From: JAVJRN01 sp040218415
GTDB taxonomy: Bacteria; Bacteroidota; Bacteroidia; Cytophagales; Cyclobacteriaceae
Reading direction: 5' to 3'
Assembly (NCBI GenBank): GCA_040218415.1
Contig: JAVJRN010000065.1
Coordinates: 1 to 64,000 of the forward strand
DNA length: 64,000 bases
Below are positions 54,521-63,901 of this stretch, one piece after another (position 1 is the first letter of the stretch; each line of letters opens with the position of its first letter). The notes under the pieces were generated by a model, which did no database searches, was not told where the DNA came from, and worked only from the letters and a program-made list of their open reading frames with translations. A program made the position numbers and the translations under genes.

Positions 54521-56141
54521 GCCGTAATATTTGTGCGTTTACTTTTTGCTTTTCCAAAAAGTTAATCCAGAAAAGTTGCTGCGCGGATAAGTGGTCGTTG
54601 GGTGATTTGATTTCATAAAAAAAGTATTCGGTTTCATTCCAAATAAACAAATCGGGAAAACCGGTACTATTGTCTTTGACGTTTTTGGCTATTTCAAGCA
54701 TTATTTTTTTCAATCCGGCAAAAGGCAACCGCTCGACAATCAGCCCGATGTAATCCATCATTTGTTCATGCCAGTAAATAAATGGATTAGTGATTCCAGA
54801 TTTCTCTTTGATGATTTTTTCAATATGCTTCAAATATTGCTTTCTAGTTCGGAAAGTACTGATTCTTTGCTCTAGCTGTATTTTTCTTTCCAGATAAAAA
54901 GCCTCTGAATATAAATCGGAAGGCATGCGCTGAAGAGGGTGATGAAAGGTGCCATTGATATTGTCAAAAAGCTCATGCCAAAAAGTGAGGCCAAAGAGAT
55001 TGCGCCAGATGAAATTTTCCGAATGGATGCCATCAAAACCTTTTTTTGCAAAATAAGCCAATGCTTGAGCCTCCACTTTTTGTGTAGGATTAGGAACGAG
55101 GCTTATGGATGGGCTGGACTTTATTTTGGTCGTAGTACTTTTTAAGATTCTATCGCCTTTTTTGGCAATATAGTCACAGGCGAAAGTCAGTTCTTTGGCA
55201 TTGTAAGGCTGTTCGGTGACAAAAGCTGCAAGATCCAAGGCATCTTCTTTTCTGCCGATCTTATCCATTATTCTTATTCTACGCTCTCTGGCCGGGTGTT
55301 TTTTGGCCCACTCAAAAAAGGAAATGGCGCTCTCAAGAAATCCCATCTTTTCGTAATATTCTCCGATTCGCATCATGAGTTTATTCCCAATTTTTTGCGC
55401 TGCTGGATATTGTAGCAATGAAGACCAGTTCACTGGCGCGAGAAATTGCAAGATTTCTTCTGGTAAGTAATTATCGAAAGCCAGCTTAATGGCCGTGTTC
55501 CATTTCGACAATTCAAAAACGGCCAATGCCTCGCTTCTGGAACTAAACCAAGAGGAAAATTGGTGGTTTTCCAGGTTTTCTAATTGAATGTTGCCAACAT
55601 CGCGAATGACAAACTCCGTCATCATGGAGTCGGTATTTCCAAAGTATAAAAGTTTTAAAAATTCAATATGATCTTGGATAAGAATTTTTACAAGCTGATA
55701 TTTTGACAGTAAGTGGTGATAGTCTTCTGATGTCGACGTTTCCACCAAGGTCAGCACCACTTCTTCTTTGTATTTATGCCTAAAGTCTTTGTCAGGAAAG
55801 GCCTTGTCTAGCTCTGCTTTGGTAAACTGATTGAAAATAATGGGGTCATTGTTGATGTCCATGGTAATGAAACCCGCTTCTGCCAGCTCATCAAATGCCT
55901 CGGCTTGATGACTTATTTCTGGATATTCGAACTTATCCATTCGGAAGTATTCACCTTTTCTGTTGGCCATTCTGATAATGGTACATTGGGCATCTTCGCT
56001 CAGGGAATGAAAAATTTCATAGAATTGATGGTCATCAATATCGAGAAGATGACCAGAATGTTTTTCTATAAAGGCCAATACTTCTTTGAAATAGTCCAGA
56101 TAGTATTTTGGAGGCAATATGATTTTCTCTTTGTCGCTCAA
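54492..56141 (-). CDS. FAN1-like VRR-NUC structure-specific nuclease
   Basis: A 549-residue protein with a helical N-terminal region, a TPR-like middle and a C-terminal VRR-NUC nuclease domain. The PD-(D/E)xK active site is read from GFPDLF (D497) and FYEIKSPND (E510, K512). The order matches eukaryotic and bacterial FAN1, which incises flap and crosslink-repair intermediates. It lacks the UBZ finger of human FAN1, as bacterial homologues do. The start is TTG 56141. Confidence 0.82.
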   Translation of the reverse strand: MSDKEKIILPPKYYLDYFKEVLAFIEKHSGHLLDIDDHQFYEIFHSLSEDAQCTIIRMANRKGEYFRMDKFEYPEISHQAEAFDELAEAGFITMDINNDPIIFNQFTKAELDKAFPDKDFRHKYKEEVVLTLVETSTSEDYHHLLSKYQLVKILIQDHIEFLKLLYFGNTDSMMTEFVIRDVGNIQLENLENHQFSSWFSSRSEALAVFELSKWNTAIKLAFDNYLPEEILQFLAPVNWSSLLQYPAAQKIGNKLMMRIGEYYEKMGFLESAISFFEWAKKHPARERRIRIMDKIGRKEDALDLAAFVTEQPYNAKELTFACDYIAKKGDRILKSTTTKIKSSPSISLVPNPTQKVEAQALAYFAKKGFDGIHSENFIWRNLFGLTFWHELFDNINGTFHHPLQRMPSDLYSEAFYLERKIQLEQRISTFRTRKQYLKHIEKIIKEKSGITNPFIYWHEQMMDYIGLIVERLPFAGLKKIMLEIAKNVKDNSTGFPDLFIWNETEYFFYEIKSPNDHLSAQQLFWINFLEKQKVNAQILRLIYLDSEES

Positions 56142-56521
56142 TTTAACTTTTGTCCGTTCGCTTTTTGATTGTATTCAACTACGCTATTCAAAGATTTATT
56201 CAACATTGGCATTTACGCTTTTGTTGTCCTCTCAACGATTATGAATGCTTTTGATTTTGTGCCATGAGTTGGCAAAAATACATGTCTGTGATGATAAAAG
56301 CTTTTACAGGCGGTCATTTTGCGTGGACTATTTTGACTGTAGATCAGGCATTTTTCAGCCTTTTTTCAAGTATGCGCTTTGTTGATAAAGAATAAATTTC
56401 TGATTGAAAGGCTTTAAATGAAGTGGGAGTCTTTTTTATGAGGCAGGCAACATAGTTATTTTGTGCAGAGCAATTCTTTTCTACGCGGAGTTGTAGTTAA
56501 AAGCGTTAATTGCAGCCAGTT
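56142..56521. other. 380-bp intergenic region, no supported gene
   Basis: Only a 43-codon plus-strand frame (56264-56395) is present; it has no recognisable features. No hairpin with a T-run is seen. Confidence 0.4.
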
Positions 56522-57130
56522 TTAGATTTCAAAATGCCTTCTGAGCACACCTTTCCAGATTTTGTAGCCTTTTTCGTTGAGGTGTAGTTGATCTTCTTGA
56601 TATAATTCGGGTCTGGCTACTCCGCGCGCATCAAGCATAGAATCAAACACGTTGATCATGGAAGCACGATCGGTTTTTAAAATTTCTTTTCTGATTAATC
56701 GGTTGGTTTCAAAAGTTTCATTGATCAGATAGGTGCGTTCTGGGCTTGGTTTTATGGTAATAAAATGAATTTTTATTTTTGGAAAATGGAGCCTCACCAT
56801 ATTCGTCAGATTACTGAATTTCTTCAGCACTTTCTGTGGAGGAATTCCTTTTCCTAAGTCATTGTCACCCACATAAATGACTATTTCTGAGGGTTTTAAA
56901 TTTCTGAATACTCTTGTGAAATAATAAATACACCAAGCAAAAGAAGATCCACCAAAGCCAAGATTGATCACGTTGAGCGGGACGAGATCTTTTTCCAAAG
57001 TATCCCAAAGCCGAATAGATGAGCTGCCATAAAATGCGATGATATGGTCGGGATTGCTATGATCTAACACCCGTTTTTCCAAGATTTTTATTTCGTCTTC
57101 AAACATGTTCAAGTCTATTAACTCCTCCAT
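56522..57130 (-). CDS. SGNH/GDSL-family hydrolase
   Basis: A 202-residue esterase-type protein. The four blocks are visible: GSSSIRLW (nucleophile serine), the glycine in NLGFGGSSFA, the asparagine in VGDNDLGKG, and the Asp-His pair in QEDQLHLNEKGY. There is no signal peptide, so it is probably cytosolic. Its ATG lies 3 bases after the stop of the upstream acyltransferase fusion gene, suggesting joint action on acyl or acetyl groups. Confidence 0.85.
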   Translation of the reverse strand: MEELIDLNMFEDEIKILEKRVLDHSNPDHIIAFYGSSSIRLWDTLEKDLVPLNVINLGFGGSSFAWCIYYFTRVFRNLKPSEIVIYVGDNDLGKGIPPQKVLKKFSNLTNMVRLHFPKIKIHFITIKPSPERTYLINETFETNRLIRKEILKTDRASMINVFDSMLDARGVARPELYQEDQLHLNEKGYKIWKGVLRRHFEI

Positions 57131-57133
57131 TGT

Positions 57134-59095
57134 CTAGTGTGTTGCTCTGGGTATTCCTGCAAGTTTAGTGGCTTCATCTACATATATTTTGAATTCGTGC
57201 TGATATCTGCTTAGAAAAGCACTCATCTGTGTTTTATCGCTAGGATCAGAGATGAATTCACTCACTTTGAAAGGCTCATGTATAACACAAGAAACAACAT
57301 TTCGCCGTATTCTTCGGTCGAAATGTGCAATGGATATTGGAATAATGTAGGGCTCAGGGTCGCAACCTAAGGCCAGTCTGAAGGCGCCTGACTTGAAAGG
57401 GCCAGGCGATTCTTCCGTGCTGAAACTTGTGCCTTCAGGGCTCATGAGCAGGTTTAAGCCTTTGGATAAGTGATCGCCAGCTTCATTGTAAAAAGCCTGT
57501 CTCTTGGCTTCTAGGTCTTTTTTATGATTATTTTTCACATCCGATTCCGAAGTATACACATCAATATGACCTTGGTTTCCATAATAATCTTGATGACCAT
57601 ATTCGGCACCACGTCCTATTCTGACTATGCGTATTCCTGGGTCTCCATATTTTTTATGCAAAATCATAGAGGAAATAAAATGAGAATCTAACGTTATTTG
57701 AAAATTATTAGGAAGTGTATTGTAAGGATGATTTCGCAAATGGTTGTAGATGAAAATATTACCACCACTTTCAGGCAGTAATTCCATGCCTTTAATGACA
57801 TGGGGGATAGGCTCAAAAAGCTCAATTGATTTTCGGGCAGTGATTTTTCTCACTTTGACAAAAGGTAAATCGCCAGAGTCAACGACCTTTTCATATAAAT
57901 CGACCAAACCTTTATAAAAGCGGGCCTCTTTTTTTACTTCACTTAATTCACTAATCGCATTATCAGCAATATTTTTTTCAACCGAATTTCCATTCTTTTT
58001 AAGGTTATCGAGAAGCTGTAAGCCACTCTGGATGGTGAGTTTGTCTTTGAGTAGATGTGGAAGCTGATGTACTGGTGAATGCAGTGCAAGCTTGGTCGTG
58101 TTTTGATCGATCAAATTGCGAATGGCGATGATTTCCTTGTCAAACTTCAAGGAAATAAGTCGCGCTCTAATGGCTTGGAGCTGATTTCCGATCAGCCACA
58201 TCAGTCGAAAGTAAAATGTTTTGGTGAATGATTGATCTTCTTTAATATACGAGGCTATGCATTCGTTTGGGATGAAGTATAAGACAGTGTCTTGGATCGC
58301 AAATGCATTGACCAGGCTTTTAGCGCCTAAAATACTCGACCAACCAACCACAAAACCGGTACTGGATAACTCACGAAAATTGATGTGTTCACTTTGACTG
58401 TCCTCATAAGTAAAAGCCACCTTTCCGGAGACAAGAATAAACATGCCTTCTGATGTTTTCCCCTGTTCATAGATAGTATCACCATTAAGATACTGGCGCC
58501 TTTCGATACAATTAGCGATGGCCTCTAGTGCTGGCTCATCGAAAATTTCGAAAAAAGGCGATCGCCGAAGAAACAGTTGAATGTCTTCATCTTCTGGTTT
58601 AGAGGTGTGTTGAAATTCCTCAGGGCCATTATTGAAACTAGTATCTGCGAGATTAGGAGAATATTTGCTTAGCAATAAAATGGCTTCTCTTATAAGGAAA
58701 GACGCCCTATCGCAAGTCATTTTTAAAAACTCGATGAAGAGATGCTCATCGGCATTGAGGATGGATAACAAATCATCATAATCCCAACGCATAAAGCTCG
58801 CTCTGGCAGAAGACACTTTTACGGTGGTTGCATAGCGCTTTGGGCTATTCAGTCCGCTCCACCCGATCGGCGTACGGTCTGTATTGCTGTACCCAACCAG
58901 GATTTGTTGCTCTTCGTCCGTCACTGTCAGATGGAAGCTGACCTGGCCATCGATCAGTAAATAAAAGTAATCAGCACGTGCAAACTGCTCGGTTAAAACG
59001 GCTCCAAAATGAAGGGATACTTTCTCCCCCGCACTGAACAGCGAGTCTAAGTCTGAGATGCGAGTCGGTTTTTTAATATTTTTCAAAATTATCAA
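57134..59095 (-). CDS. Cyclic-nucleotide-binding-like domains fused to a PlsC-like acyltransferase
   Basis: A 653-residue fusion. Two cNMP-binding-like domains occupy about 15-135 and 175-295, but neither shows the conserved arginine of a working cAMP pocket (second cassette: FVVGWSSILGAKSL). A helical linker follows, then an acyltransferase domain with NHLRNHPYN (about H452) and SPEGTSFS and GPFKSGAFRLALG. The usual HxxxxD motif has Pro instead of Asp. The family would transfer acyl groups to a glycerolipid or other acceptor, with sensing domains controlling activity. The start is TTG at 59095. Confidence 0.75.
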   Translation of the reverse strand: MIILKNIKKPTRISDLDSLFSAGEKVSLHFGAVLTEQFARADYFYLLIDGQVSFHLTVTDEEQQILVGYSNTDRTPIGWSGLNSPKRYATTVKVSSARASFMRWDYDDLLSILNADEHLFIEFLKMTCDRASFLIREAILLLSKYSPNLADTSFNNGPEEFQHTSKPEDEDIQLFLRRSPFFEIFDEPALEAIANCIERRQYLNGDTIYEQGKTSEGMFILVSGKVAFTYEDSQSEHINFRELSSTGFVVGWSSILGAKSLVNAFAIQDTVLYFIPNECIASYIKEDQSFTKTFYFRLMWLIGNQLQAIRARLISLKFDKEIIAIRNLIDQNTTKLALHSPVHQLPHLLKDKLTIQSGLQLLDNLKKNGNSVEKNIADNAISELSEVKKEARFYKGLVDLYEKVVDSGDLPFVKVRKITARKSIELFEPIPHVIKGMELLPESGGNIFIYNHLRNHPYNTLPNNFQITLDSHFISSMILHKKYGDPGIRIVRIGRGAEYGHQDYYGNQGHIDVYTSESDVKNNHKKDLEAKRQAFYNEAGDHLSKGLNLLMSPEGTSFSTEESPGPFKSGAFRLALGCDPEPYIIPISIAHFDRRIRRNVVSCVIHEPFKVSEFISDPSDKTQMSAFLSRYQHEFKIYVDEATKLAGIPRATH

Positions 59096-59352
59096 TCAAT
59101 AATTATGATGAGAAGTGAGATGAGGCCTTTATTTTGAAAATAATCTCAATGATAGTCGAAAATACTGAAAATGTCTACTTTTAGTTTTGAACTTCTAATG
59201 ATTCCTGCTTTCTGTATCAAAGTGTACGATTGTGTACGTTTATGAACATCATCGATATAAGCGCAACGCGATATTTGGCCTGTAGAGGCCGTTTTTTTAA
59301 TCGGCATCATGTTTGGTAAGTTGATTTGCAGAAAAGTTACTACTTATTAAAA

Positions 59353-61068
59353 ATGAAACGAATACTCATAATTATACTCGGGATTTTCATTGCCGCATCA
59401 ACTTTTGCCCAGTCGGTATCCTTGTCGGACGTAAGACCTGAGGAGGTGAAAGGCGTTGGATTTAACTTGTCGAAAGAAACGGAAATTGACATTAATGGGG
59501 CAGGAGCCGTGTTTACGGAAGAGTGGCAAACGCTCGTTTTTTATGCCTGGATCATTGATTCCGATAGTCGCAAAGTGGCTTGGCATCTTTTTGATTTCAT
59601 GAGCGATCGGGACAAAAAGTCAACAGGGATATTTGATTTTCAAACGAAAGTAACCTTAGAGCCGGGAAATTATGAGTTGTACTATGCTGGTATGATCAAT
59701 AATGAAACCTGGAGCAATGACAGCTGGGCGCTAGAGGACTTCAATCGTGTGATTGATCATATTTTTAGCAGCCGTGATTATTCAAAGTACAGATCGTCGC
59801 AGCGCGAAGACTTGTTTGTAACCGTGAAAGCCGACGGTTTAAAAAGTGTCGATATCGCTTCTATTGTTACAGATAAAATTGAAAGTGCCGTCGTATCCTT
59901 CCACAATGTGGGGGATGATGAGGGATTATCGCGAGGTTTTAGCTTAAAGGCAGCAACTGACTTGCGCGTTTATGCGGTAGGTGAAGGCCGTAAGAGTGCC
60001 ATGTTCGATTACTTCTGGATTATGAATGCCGAAAATCGGGAAACAGTCTATAAGATGAATTATCAAAACACAGATTTTGCAGGTGGCGCAAAAAAGAACT
60101 TGAAGTATGATGAGGTCGTCAGACTTCCAGCAGGAAGTTATATTTTAAATTATACCTCGGATGGTTCTCACAGCGCGCGAAGGTGGAATGCCATGCCACC
60201 AGATGATATTCAGTTTTGGGGAGTGACGCTGTGGCCTTCAAGTGAACGAGATGCAGCGAATGTCATCCCATACAAAGCGCCGAAAACGCTCACACCGCTG
60301 GTAGATCTTACCAGAGTGAGAGATGATGAATTGGTTAAAAAAGGCTTAAAACTGGATAAGCCGATGGAAGTAAGGGTATTGTGTCTTGGGGAGGAATCTT
60401 CGTACGAAGAGTTGGCGGATTATGGTTGGATCATAGATGCTGTAAGCCGTGAGAAAGTATGGGAAATGAAACAGTATAGAAGCGAAAGCGCTGGAGGTGC
60501 TGATAAAAATAGAAGGGTTAATGAAGTGATTGCTCTGCCTAAAGGGGAATACATCGTTTACTATGTCACAGACGGATCTCATTCGTATAGAGACTGGAAT
60601 GCCTCCAAGCCTTCCGAGGAAGAAATGTGGGGAATAAGCCTTTGGGCAACCAATGAATCGGATATTCAATCAGTCTCGACTTTCGATCCTGCTGATTATA
60701 AACCAGCCAATGTTTTGTCAAGTATTACCATGATAGGCGACCGTGAGTATGCCAAAAATGATTTTACGCTAAGTGAAACCACCACGCTCCGAATTGTGGG
60801 AATAGGGGAAGGTTCTGATGGAGATATGTATGATTTTGGCTACATCAAAAGTCTCGAATCTGGTAGAATTGTTTGGGACATGGATTACCGCAACTCCGAA
60901 CATGCAGGAGGGGCGAGGAAAAATAGAGCTTTCAATGAAAAAGTGACTTTACCAAAAGGAGAATATCGGGTGTACTTTGAATCAGACGGCTCTCATTCTT
61001 ATCGCAGATGGAATAGCTCGCCACCTACAGACCAAGAAATGTGGGGAATCACCCTATTTAAGGAATAA
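59353..61068 (+). CDS. Secreted protein with four related repeats
   Basis: A 571-residue protein with a signal peptide (LIIILGIFIAASTFAQ) from ATG 59353; the frame runs 9 codons further upstream from a TTG. Four repeats of about 110-130 residues are seen at roughly 20-150, 185-310, 320-445 and 455-571. The last three share AGGAxKN and DGSHSxRxWN and end in a MWGISLW-type strand. I do not recognise the family; it is probably a beta-sandwich array. A strong terminator follows. Confidence 0.7.
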   Translation: MKRILIIILGIFIAASTFAQSVSLSDVRPEEVKGVGFNLSKETEIDINGAGAVFTEEWQTLVFYAWIIDSDSRKVAWHLFDFMSDRDKKSTGIFDFQTKVTLEPGNYELYYAGMINNETWSNDSWALEDFNRVIDHIFSSRDYSKYRSSQREDLFVTVKADGLKSVDIASIVTDKIESAVVSFHNVGDDEGLSRGFSLKAATDLRVYAVGEGRKSAMFDYFWIMNAENRETVYKMNYQNTDFAGGAKKNLKYDEVVRLPAGSYILNYTSDGSHSARRWNAMPPDDIQFWGVTLWPSSERDAANVIPYKAPKTLTPLVDLTRVRDDELVKKGLKLDKPMEVRVLCLGEESSYEELADYGWIIDAVSREKVWEMKQYRSESAGGADKNRRVNEVIALPKGEYIVYYVTDGSHSYRDWNASKPSEEEMWGISLWATNESDIQSVSTFDPADYKPANVLSSITMIGDREYAKNDFTLSETTTLRIVGIGEGSDGDMYDFGYIKSLESGRIVWDMDYRNSEHAGGARKNRAFNEKVTLPKGEYRVYFESDGSHSYRRWNSSPPTDQEMWGITLFKE

Positions 61069-61126
61069 GGAAATTATACTCCAAATAACAGACTAAAAAT
61101 CCTCGTCATATGCATGCAAATGCAAT

Positions 61127-61159
61127 GCGCCGATCCTGACTAGATCGGCGCTTTTTTTT
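61127..61159 (+). terminator. Strong intrinsic terminator after the repeat protein
   Basis: GCGCCGATC (61127-61135) pairs with GATCGGCGC (61143-61151) over a 7-base loop, followed directly by eight T residues. Confidence 0.93.
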
Positions 61160-61178
61160 GATGCTGTTGCCAACTTTG

Positions 61179-61217
61179 GTTCGGCTTTGAAAAAGAGCTT
61201 GTTTATTGGATTCTTGG
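61179..61217 (+). repeat. Direct repeat, left copy
   Basis: A 39-base segment beginning GTTCGGCTTTGAAAAAGAGC that recurs at 62977-63015 with 37 of 39 bases identical. It stands upstream of the VapC-type toxin pair. Confidence 0.8.
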
Positions 61218-61444
61218 GGTTGGTATTTCAATACTGGCTTTTTAGGGAAAAATGAATAAACATGGAAGCCCTAGTAGTATCACAAAGGTTTCTGTACATA
61301 TAGCTCTCAATGGTTTGTTCTGCAATTAAAATCTATTAGATTTAATTTAAATATAAGTCGGATGTCAAGCATTAGTGGTTTTTGTGAGGCATGCATGCTA
61401 TTGAAAAATATTGATTTCAAAACTAATATTTCTACCTTACCAGG
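61218..61444. other. Intergenic DNA before the toxin pair
   Basis: About 230 bases of A+T-rich sequence with no gene; it probably holds the promoter of the two-gene module. Confidence 0.35.
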
Positions 61445-62362
61445 GTGAATTACGAATTTAAAATATCGGACGCAGTTGAAGAAAATGGCAAGATTGACCT
61501 TGTTAGATTAGCTTCCATTGCGGAAGGAATAAGTAAAATTGCAGAAGGGGCTCTTCAAATCAGACTAAAAGGCGTGAGCCTCACTAAAGGCCGAAAGAAA
61601 GACGCTTTAAAAAAGTCACTAAAAATCACTTTAAGTGGACTGAAAAAAGGAAGTACGATATTGTGTTTGGAATCAGAAAAATTTAAAGATACTTTAGACA
61701 GTGTTCAGCTAGACATATTTCGCGGTGAATCTCAAATTGATTTACCTGAACAAACTCCAATCTCACTATTCGTTTCATCATTTGGTGAAATTTCAAAGAA
61801 TAATGGTGAATCTGAATTGCTAGACAAATATTTATTACGAGAGTTGAAAAATTTCAGAAAATCTTTCATTGGAGAGAACGAAACCTTTACAATCTCTAAT
61901 GAAGGATCATTTGATGGACTTGAATTAAAGAAATCAGATTTTGATAAAATACAGATTTTAGAGGAGGAAACTCCGAAATCACAGCCTGTAATTTTAAACG
62001 GAATCGTTGAAGAACTTAAGTACAGTAAGCTTAAAGTTAAGATACTTACTAATGAAGGGGTCATTAATGGATTCCTGTCTGACGAGTTAAAAGCAAGCGA
62101 TATTTCTCCTTTTTGGGGTAAGGAAATAACAATTACTGGCATGAATCATTTCAAATCCAATATAACTTCAATCGTAGAGATAAAGAAGGTACATCAACCG
62201 ATTGAGTCTGATAATTATTTTTCTAGAAAGTCAAAGAAATCTTCTTCCATTGAAGATCAACTTAAAGAACAGTTAGATAAAAAATCCGGGAATAGACTCT
62301 CAGAAATAGTTGGCAAATGGCCTGATGAGGATAGCTTTGAAGATCTCATTAAAATGCTATAA
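61445..62362 (+). CDS. Unknown 305-residue protein, probable antitoxin partner of VapC
   Basis: A soluble, Lys/Glu/Ser-rich protein starting at GTG 61445. It has a helical N-terminal part (KIDLVRLASIAEGISKIAEGALQIRLKG), a beta-rich middle (ITLSGLKKGSTILCLES), a possible OB-like section (VILNGIVEELKYSKLKVKIL), and a C-terminal tail (SGNRLSEIVGKWPDEDSFED) that resembles the short toxin-binding tails of VapB-type antitoxins. It is immediately followed, without a gap, by the PIN-domain gene. The assignment as antitoxin rests on context; its size is unusual for a VapB. Confidence 0.5.
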   Translation: MNYEFKISDAVEENGKIDLVRLASIAEGISKIAEGALQIRLKGVSLTKGRKKDALKKSLKITLSGLKKGSTILCLESEKFKDTLDSVQLDIFRGESQIDLPEQTPISLFVSSFGEISKNNGESELLDKYLLRELKNFRKSFIGENETFTISNEGSFDGLELKKSDFDKIQILEEETPKSQPVILNGIVEELKYSKLKVKILTNEGVINGFLSDELKASDISPFWGKEITITGMNHFKSNITSIVEIKKVHQPIESDNYFSRKSKKSSSIEDQLKEQLDKKSGNRLSEIVGKWPDEDSFEDLIKML

Positions 62363-62809
62363 ATGAGAAGGTTTATCCTCGACACTAACATTTGTCTCGC
62401 CTTTGTAAAAGGCCATGAAAGCTATAACTCGATTGAAAAGGATCTAGGATTAGATTCTGAAGATTGTATTAACATAATATTGGTGGTTACGAAAGCCGAA
62501 CTTTTATCATTAGGTAAGAAAAGAGGCTGGGGATCATCTAAGCTAGATAAACTCAATCGGCTACTCGATAGGTTATACGTTATTGATATTAATAACTCCG
62601 ACCATCAATTAATTAAGGCTTACTACACTATTGATTCATTTAGCTAAGGGAAATTAGAAGAAAAGCCATTAAATAGTTCTGCCAAAAACATGGGTAAAAA
62701 TGACCTTTGGATTGCTGCTACTGCTCATGTTGCAAATGCCGAACTTGTAACAATGGATGGAGATTTTGATCATTTGAACTCCCATTTCATAACCGTACAT
62801 AAATATTAA
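62363..62809 (+). pseudogene. VapC-type PIN-domain toxin gene interrupted by an in-frame TAA
   Basis: The full frame is 149 codons, from ATG 62363 to TAA 62807-62809, but codon 95 (62645-62647) is also TAA. Reading through gives a normal PIN domain: D7 in FILDTNI, E46 in TKAELL, then after the stop D114 in KNDLWIAATA and D132 in TMDGDFDHL. All four acidic metal-binding residues are present, two on each side. Relatives usually read SxGK here, so a CAA-to-TAA change is the simplest cause. Truncation at residue 94 removes half of the active site and should inactivate the RNase. Sequencing error cannot be excluded. Confidence 0.85.
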
Positions 62810-63367
62810 CGCATCACAACTGGCGCTAAATATCATTGCTCATAACCGAAGTTTATTTATATTTAAGCCAAGGGAAGCTTCGGTAGGGACTTGCATAGCG
62901 GGGAGCAACGAAGTTTACCTTGACATTACCAGTAACTTTTAATGTCAAATAAAGAAATTTAAACGAGTAAACCCGAGTTCGGCTTTGAAAAAGAGCTTGT
63001 TGATTGGATTCATGGACTAGCTATCCCCAAACTAGCACAACGTATTGACCATAGTAAAACGTTCTGAACGAATCGTGGAATGCATCAGGCAAAGTATTGG
63101 GTATGCTAAACTATACTGTTACTTTTCGTAATGGATCGCAATAAAAATGAACCCTTAACAATAGTTTTATTTGCAGTTACTTCATGGACGCACTACATTG
63201 TACATTAGTGTTAGTGATGAATTATCCGGTATTAGTCGTTTATAAACGTTTGTACTTGGGTTTATCTCTGGTATACAAGCATTTAAAATAATAAAATTAA
63301 AAAAACTATAAGGTAAGTAAACACCATTGTGTGTACTGAAATGTTGTAGTGCATTTAAAAGAACGAC
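62810..63367. other. 558-bp gene-free accessory DNA
   Basis: No supported frame. It contains the right-hand direct repeat (62977-63015). The rest is A+T-rich sequence without a clear integron or transposon end. Confidence 0.4.
62977..63015 (+). repeat. Direct repeat, right copy
   Basis: Same element as at 61179-61217, same orientation, 37 of 39 bases identical. The pair brackets the 1.4-kb VapC-type module. Confidence 0.8.
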
Positions 63368-63901
63368 ATGGACACAGATATTTTCTTTGAAAAACTCTTC
63401 ATTAATTGTGAATTAGCGGATAACATTTGTCTTGACCTCAATATTACGAGAGAGGAATACAGTGAATTTGCAAAGAAATTGGATAATGAACGAAAGAATG
63501 AAATCCAAATCATAAGACGTATTCGCTCACTTTATCACAACAAGAAGAATCTAGAAGGATTTAGTTTCGAAAGTTTTAACCATTTTTACAGGTGGCACAG
63601 AATTCAACATCAAAGCCAAGAAGGCAAATGCTACTACTGTAAGACAGACGAGAAGGTAATTGCCAATCTTTTTGAGAAAAAATTCCAAAACCGCAAGCGA
63701 ACGACAAGGGGAAAACATTTAGAAATTGAAAGAAGAGATACAACAGACAATCTTTACAATGAAGAAAATTGTGTTTTAGCTTGCTATTTCTGTAACAATG
63801 ACAAAAGTGACATTTTCGAAGAAAACGAATATCTCGAATACTTGAGAGACAGAAAAGGGTTTTTAACCACACAATTTGAAATATTAAATGGTAATAGGTA
63901 A
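63368..63901 (+). CDS. HNH endonuclease
   Basis: A 177-residue protein with a helical N-terminal half and an HNH module: CYYCKTD, then HLEIERRD, then NCVLACYFCNNDKSD, with two CxxC pairs for a structural zinc. The HLEI(E/D)R segment carries the catalytic His and an acidic partner. Stand-alone HNH proteins of this size occur in restriction and phage-defence loci. It overlaps the next reading frame by 14 bases, implying a two-gene unit. Confidence 0.75.
   Translation: MDTDIFFEKLFINCELADNICLDLNITREEYSEFAKKLDNERKNEIQIIRRIRSLYHNKKNLEGFSFESFNHFYRWHRIQHQSQEGKCYYCKTDEKVIANLFEKKFQNRKRTTRGKHLEIERRDTTDNLYNEENCVLACYFCNNDKSDIFEENEYLEYLRDRKGFLTTQFEILNGNR

Noticed and set aside
56264..56395. 43-codon plus-strand frame
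   Set aside because: Too short, no motif, no good neighbour context.
61179..63015. Direct repeats as part of a CRISPR array
   Set aside because: Only two copies, 1.8 kb apart, with genes between them.
62810..63367. Possible integron attC or transposon end
   Set aside because: Short inverted segments exist, but no consistent core sites, integrase or terminal repeats are visible.
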